Positions 44,161 to 48,294 of a stretch of 48,294 nucleotides of DNA are shown piece by piece. The DNA is from Pilaira anomala. Its lineage: Eukaryota > Mucoromycota > Mucoromycetes > Mucorales > Mucoraceae. The position numbers and the translations under genes were made by a program. Each line of letters starts with the position of its first letter. The first letter of the stretch is position 1. Location: the NCBI GenBank assembly GCA_025716855.1, contig JAIXMQ010000120.1, positions 1 through 48,294 of the forward strand, given 5' to 3'. The notes under the pieces are model-generated. The model saw only the letters and a list, made by a program, of their open reading frames with translations, was not told where the DNA came from and ran no database searches.

Positions 44161-44610
44161 CTTTTATTTGTTTACTGTTTTGGTAAACAAACTTCTCAAC
44201 AAGTTTTACTACCTTGTAAAGCTTGTTAATTTATCAGTTTGATAAACTTACTTTATTCTCAAGTTTCGCCACTTTTGTGATTCTTGTAAGTTTCGCCACT
44301 TTTGTGATTCTTACTTTTTCTCAAGGTTCGCCACTTTTGTGAACCTTGTTAGTTTATCTATTTGGTAAGCTAACTTGTCAATAGGGTTTTGCCACTTTAG
44401 TGAAACTCGTAAGTTTATCTATTTGGTAAACTTACTTTTTTCTCAAGTCTCGCCACTTTTGTGATTCTTGTAAGTCTCGCCACTTTTGTGATTCTTACTT
44501 TGTTCTCAAGGTTCGCCACTTTTGTGAACCTTGTTAGTTTATCTATTTGGTAAACTAACTTGTTAGATTTTCCGTTCTGGTTAGTCGTTTTTGGATGTGG
44601 ATTGCTAATT
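44161..44610. repeat. Array of short hairpins (F copy 1)
   Basis: There are about a dozen consecutive stem-loops with stems of about 7-10 bp and loops of about 7-11 bases. They include AAGGTTC-loop-GAACCTT with the loop GCCACTTTTGT, and GTTAGTTTA-loop-TAAACTAAC. The series is organised as a tandem duplication of about 184 bp (CTTACTTT.TTCTCAAG at 44247 and 44431). It is absent from copy 2 within the window. Confidence 0.85.
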
Positions 44611-45263
44611 ACCTCCTCGTGGTCACGTCTGGGAAACCATTATTTCTATAAATATGGGCAAAATATTAGCAGTTTGATATGTTTAGTAGTACTTTCCATG
44701 TATGTATGTTATTGTTTATATTAAAATGTTTTATTTCTAATTTCAATTTATTTTTCCTTGGTTGTTTGTTTTATCTTGAACAGGATCACCAGTTTTATAT
44801 CTATATAGTGAAAACAAAGTATCTGGCTTAAACGCAAGTTTCCACAATGAACTTTTTTTTTATATATATATATAGTTTATTTTATTCCCTAAATACGTAC
44901 GGCACCTCAGCTTTAAACGTAATTTTTTAGCGCCATCTATTGCTATATACAATATATACATATATATAACTCAATATTACTTCAAAATAAATATTTTTTT
45001 TTTCATATAATTTCATCATATCTTATAATTTTTCAACTTTTTTTTTTTAATTCTAAATCCGAAATAATATAGTGGTAACTTCACCCAATCATTTTAATGT
45101 TATCATGATTGTGGCTTTAATGTAAATGAGAGTGTACCGATTGAAGGTGTAAATATTTATGTATATTCTCAATTCAAGTATATAATATTGTTGTTTTCTT
45201 TAATATTTGAATCTTTTTTTTTTTTTTATAAAAGGAATATCACCCACCTATTATTATCATGGC

Positions 45264-45302
<39 letters not shown>

Positions 45303-45855
45303 TCATCTGACAATGAATATGTACTTGCTAAAAAAAAAAATCATCAAATTTTTCATTGCAATGTAAAGTGCCTTAATTTTGATGTTTTAATAAATAAGAT
45401 CTTAGTATGAAATATGTAAAATTTATTTCTACATCTTCTGATGTAGATTACTGAACAAGTTATTTAATCAAAAATAAATATGTATTATGAGAATCTGACT
45501 GAATTTCGCGAAAATTGCAAACTCTAAAAATAACTGTACACAGGTATATTCATAAATATTACTCTAAACCCTTCTAAACTAGCAAAAACAAAATTCATTT
45601 CTTTGCGGGAATTGAACCACTGCTAAAAAAAAAATTTCATGTGCGGGAATTAAACAACTATTAAAAAATTAGGTAGGTATTGGACTGATGCTCAAAAAAA
45701 AAAAAAAAAAATGGAAATTTTTAAATGGTTATATCTTCATGAGTTTTGAAGATATAGAAATACTTGTGTGAGCAATTATGTTGCCAAAACAAGGGCTATC
45801 TAATAAGCTAAAAATCAAAATACTTTTATATTTTTTTTAAAATATCTCAAATTTA
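44611..45855. other. Non-coding interior of F copy 1
   Basis: AT-rich, with several T-runs (for example over 30 T at 45267-45299) and CTATAAATAT at about 44650. No gene recognised. The section 45595-45670 has two copies of a GCGGGAATTNAAC word. Confidence 0.5.
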
Positions 45856-46525
45856 GTACGACAAACGTCGAGTATAACTTACGTATTCTGTATACGGCGA
45901 ACGTCCAAAATACTTAATTATCTGCAGTGGTGTTCCACTACAAATAAAAAAGTACGGAATACGTACAGGGTATTCACAGAAAATGCGGAGTATTCTGCTG
46001 AGTATTCTGTATATCGAGAATGCCTCGTTCACCGTACTACGGCGAACGAGTACGGCGAACGTCGAATATTCCGTACATATTCCGTATACGTTATACTTCA
46101 CGTTTTCTGTTGCGTTCGCTGTATATACGGTGAACGGCGAGTATTCGATATAAAAAATACGTACAGAATACGTGCTGTATTCAGTGCGTTTGCCGTACTT
46201 TTTTTATTGATATAATTGCGTTCATTGGTTATATTACTCATTTTAATACCTTCCTATTGGCATATATGATCGTTTTTACATTACTCATTTGATATATACG
46301 ATTTATTACTCGCTTAAAAAGACGTGATATTATGATAAAAAAAATTTTTTTATTGGTTTAAAATATTGATATAATTTATTCATTTTTGATAGCTAGCAAA
46401 AAAAAAAAAAAAAAAAAAAAAGCGAATATTGTACCCCTGCCACTATTGCAATTGCTTACAATAATGGTTGCTAAAATGGTACTATAAAACCCATAAAAGC
46501 AGGGTACTAAAAAAAAATACTTACC

Positions 46526-47120
46526 TTACTTGAGACTTACAGGAGTACTTGAGAACTTTACGCGTTTACGCACAATAGATCTAAAATGAAAGATGAATTA
46601 GAAAATAAATAAATAAAAACGATTTCAGAATGAATTACCTTAAATAACAGTTGGACAAACACGTCTTAAATGATATATGGCCATAGAGTATTACGAGATA
46701 AGGCGTTCTATAATTAAAAGGGATATTAGTACAAAGAAACAAAAGAGTATGGGTTATTATTTATTAATTACCTTGGAAGACCATAGCCGATTGTATCACG
46801 TTAAACAATATCTATTAAGGCAATAACTGTCAGTTTAATGATCGACAACGCATTTAAATACAATCATATTACCTCTGTATTTGAGCCATAATATGGACAT
46901 TCCTTTGGAGACACTAACATTACCTATTAAAAAGAGCAAACTATGTTAGTGAAAAGAAAAGTGAACTTTTTTTTTTTTCATACCCTGGAAAAAAAAAATT
47001 GTTATTCTCTGCCTCCATTTCAAGTTGATTATAAGTTGAGAAAGAGAGATGACTCCATAACACGGTTGGTGCAGAGTTGAAGAGAAGTCTAGTACAGTAC
47101 CTTGATAAGACAATAGACTA
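46526..47120 (-). pseudogene. 3' exons of an unidentified minus-strand gene, F copy 2
   Basis: Counterpart of 43078-43672 with the same splice borders and stop. The last exon reads SIVRKRVKFSSTPVSLK and stops at 46528-46526. The large upstream exon differs from copy 1 by several substitutions and a small indel near the acceptor. With the plus-strand gene at 47537 it forms a divergent pair, as in elements A and C. Product unknown. Confidence 0.35.
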
Positions 47121-47536
47121 CTGTAAAAAAAAAAGGTTAGAGGGAATTGCGTAAAAACGAGATCTTTAAAGTTTTTTACTCACGCATTCGAAGTTCGGCT
47201 ACCACATTAAGATGGCTTCAATTGAACAAGTTGGTGACAGTCAGCTATATAAACTAATTAAAGGAAAGAGTAAGTAAGTAAGTCTGTAATAAACAAATAT
47301 GAAAGGAAAGTTACTCTATGTCATTTCATGATTTTTTGTTCTTTTTTTTTTTTTTTTTTTTTAATAAATATACACAAAAAGAAAAAAAAAGTAAAAAAAA
47401 AAATTTTCACCACTTAAAATAAGACTTTTCAAATGATTGATACTGCTTTTCGTTTATTATAAATTGTACCTGACATTTATATTGGCTAATCCAGCCAATT
47501 TTTACTTACCTCTTTCCCTTCTTTAAGTAACAAAAA
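47121..47536. promoter_or_regulatory. Divergent intergenic region of F copy 2
   Basis: About 415 bases between the minus-strand exons and the plus-strand ATG, with T- and A-runs (47339-47363, 47384-47403). No gene. Presumed to hold one or both promoters. Confidence 0.35.
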
Positions 47537-48294
47537 ATGAATAGAAACATTATTCCACAAGTACAAGCTAGTAGCGTTGGCCTTAGAGCTAATTCTACTG
47601 CTGATATTCGTAACAGACAGCAACAGCAACAGCAGCAACCTTGGGTAGCTGAGATCCGTGACCTTCGTCGGCAACATGCAGTCATCACGGCTGAATTAAG
47701 ACGTTTGACTGATCAGCAAGCGTCCTCGGTTATGACTCGCTTCCGACAAACGTGGCCCAAGGACAAGCATCTTCAGGTAAATAATTCAAATGCGAGTTAT
47801 AACTTAAAAAAATAACTAAAAAAAAAAAAAAAAAAAAAAAAATAGGGTATTGTTAGAAATACAATCAAGGCTTATCCTGAACAATTTGACATGAATATAG
47901 CCGGCATGTTAACAGGTACCAACAAGCGGTATACAACGGTGTCAAGGATGCTTTAGTTCGGTCAAGCTACTACAAAGAAAAAATGTGTGACGCTGATGGA
48001 ATCCTTCTCTATGGCAGAGAGAAGTACCTCAAATTCATCTGCAGAGGTGTTTATGATGCCATGAAGAAAAAAAAGAAGAGAGAACAGTTAGAGCTTGCTG
48101 TTCTTAGAGCCTCGACATGAGAAACTGTTTGAAAGCTAGAAGAAACAGAGTAAGTTTTTTTTTATAACTTGCTAATTCTTATATAACTAACCTTTTGGTT
48201 CTTTTTTAGAAATTGAAGAAAAGAGTTGACGCTTTGGCGACCAACTTAGATTTCATTGCTGCTGAAATGGAAATTCCAGCAAATGAATGCAAAG
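47537..48294 (+). pseudogene. Accessory-type gene of element F, partial, frameshifted
   Basis: Exon 1 (47537-47775) starts MNRNIIPQVQASSVGLRA, with a Gln run (QQQQQQQP, about residue 30) and a probable coiled coil (EIRDLRRQHAVITAELRRL). The intron 47776-47845 (GTAAAT..ATAG) includes 24 A. Exon 2 continues GIVRNTIKAYPEQF, then shifts frame near 47914; the next open stretch is a charged helical region ending in a Lys run (AMKKKKKREQLELAVL). A further shift near 48100 and a TAG near 48140 follow. A last intron (GTAAGT at about 48150, ACTAAC branch point, TTTTTTAG at 48210) precedes an exon (KLKKRVDALATNLDFIAAE) cut by the window. It resembles the A/C accessory genes in layout. Function unknown. 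Confidence 0.5.

Larger units (their letters stand above)
42457..45932. mobile_element. CACTA-like element F, copy 1 (rearranged)
   Basis: The left end is CACTACAAATAAAAAAGTA. The right end is its imperfect inverse (TACTTAATTATCTGCAGTG, then GTG) at 45911-45932. TTC occurs before the left end (42454-42456) and after the right end (45933-45935). The first 1.58 kb matches copy 2 (45936 onward) closely, then diverges at about 44040. Subterminal repeats contain TACGGCGAACG words at both ends. The rest (44041-45850) has a hairpin array and AT-rich non-coding sequence but no gene. Confidence 0.8.
45936..48294. mobile_element. CACTA-like element F, copy 2, runs off window
   Basis: It begins CACTACAAATAAAAAAGTA directly after TTC (45933-45935), the duplication of copy 1, so the two copies are in direct tandem. 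It is closely similar to 42457-44040, then continues with a plus-strand gene (47537 onward) not present in copy 1. The right end is outside the window. Confidence 0.8.

Noticed and set aside
45600..45670. tRNA or SINE B-box-like words (complement GGTTCAATTCCC)
   Set aside because: No cloverleaf can be drawn, the T-stem does not pair and no convincing A box lies at the right distance.
42425..46101. Matching minus-strand open frames of 65 and 82 codons in the two F copies
   Set aside because: They lie in subterminal repeat sequence and contain no protein-like pattern beyond the repeats themselves.

Overview
The window looks like a transposon graveyard from an AT-rich fungal genome. Short GT..AG introns with T-rich acceptor sides, ACTAAC-like branch points, and the mix of tnp2/CACTA, pogo, Tc1/IS630 and Gypsy elements suggest an early-diverging fungus, most likely Mucoromycota. 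That assignment is inference, because no host housekeeping gene, rRNA or tRNA was found. Essentially all 48 kb can be assigned to mobile elements nested in, or abutting, one another.

Layout. (1) 1-5756 is the right part of an internally deleted CACTA element (B). It carries two later insertions: a 2.3-kb CACTA-like element with TTA duplications (B1, 840-3116) and a long-TIR mariner/IS630 element (3648-5289). (2) 5757-11808 is debris of two convergent Plavaka/tnp2-like transposase genes, one broken by a non-coding TIR element (7514-8672) and the other by an IS630-type element (9247-10620). (3) 11809-19700 is a full-length CACTA element (A) with perfect 14-bp ends, an apparently intact seven-exon tnp2 transposase gene and a divergent accessory gene. 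Its two flanks belong to different elements. (4) 19701-25197 plus 32410-32568 is a Gypsy retrotransposon on the minus strand (D), split by a second full-length CACTA element (C, 25198-32406) with CAA duplications and another apparently intact tnp2 gene. (5) 32572-42456 is a second Gypsy element (E), head-to-head with D. It carries an apparently intact pogo element in its 5' LTR and a foreign solo LTR in gag. (6) 42457-48294 holds two directly repeated copies of a third CACTA family (F) inserted in E's 3' LTR. The second copy runs off the window.

How the parts work together. The CACTA elements A and C share one design: a plus-strand transposase gene (N-terminal zinc-finger-like region, CPxGC-type region, tnp2 core, C-terminal domain) and a divergent minus-strand gene for a coiled-coil, lysine-rich accessory protein. 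B1 keeps remnants of both genes, and F shows a similar divergent pair. Clustered short repeats or hairpins lie at the ends or at the divergent promoter. This resembles the tnpA/tnpD plus subterminal-repeat arrangement of plant En/Spm and is the most interesting system here. By reading frame, A's transposase (904 aa), C's transposase (955 aa) and the pogo transposase (564 aa) are intact. Everything else is damaged or of unknown function.

All splice sites and frames were read by eye. No alignments or database searches were run.
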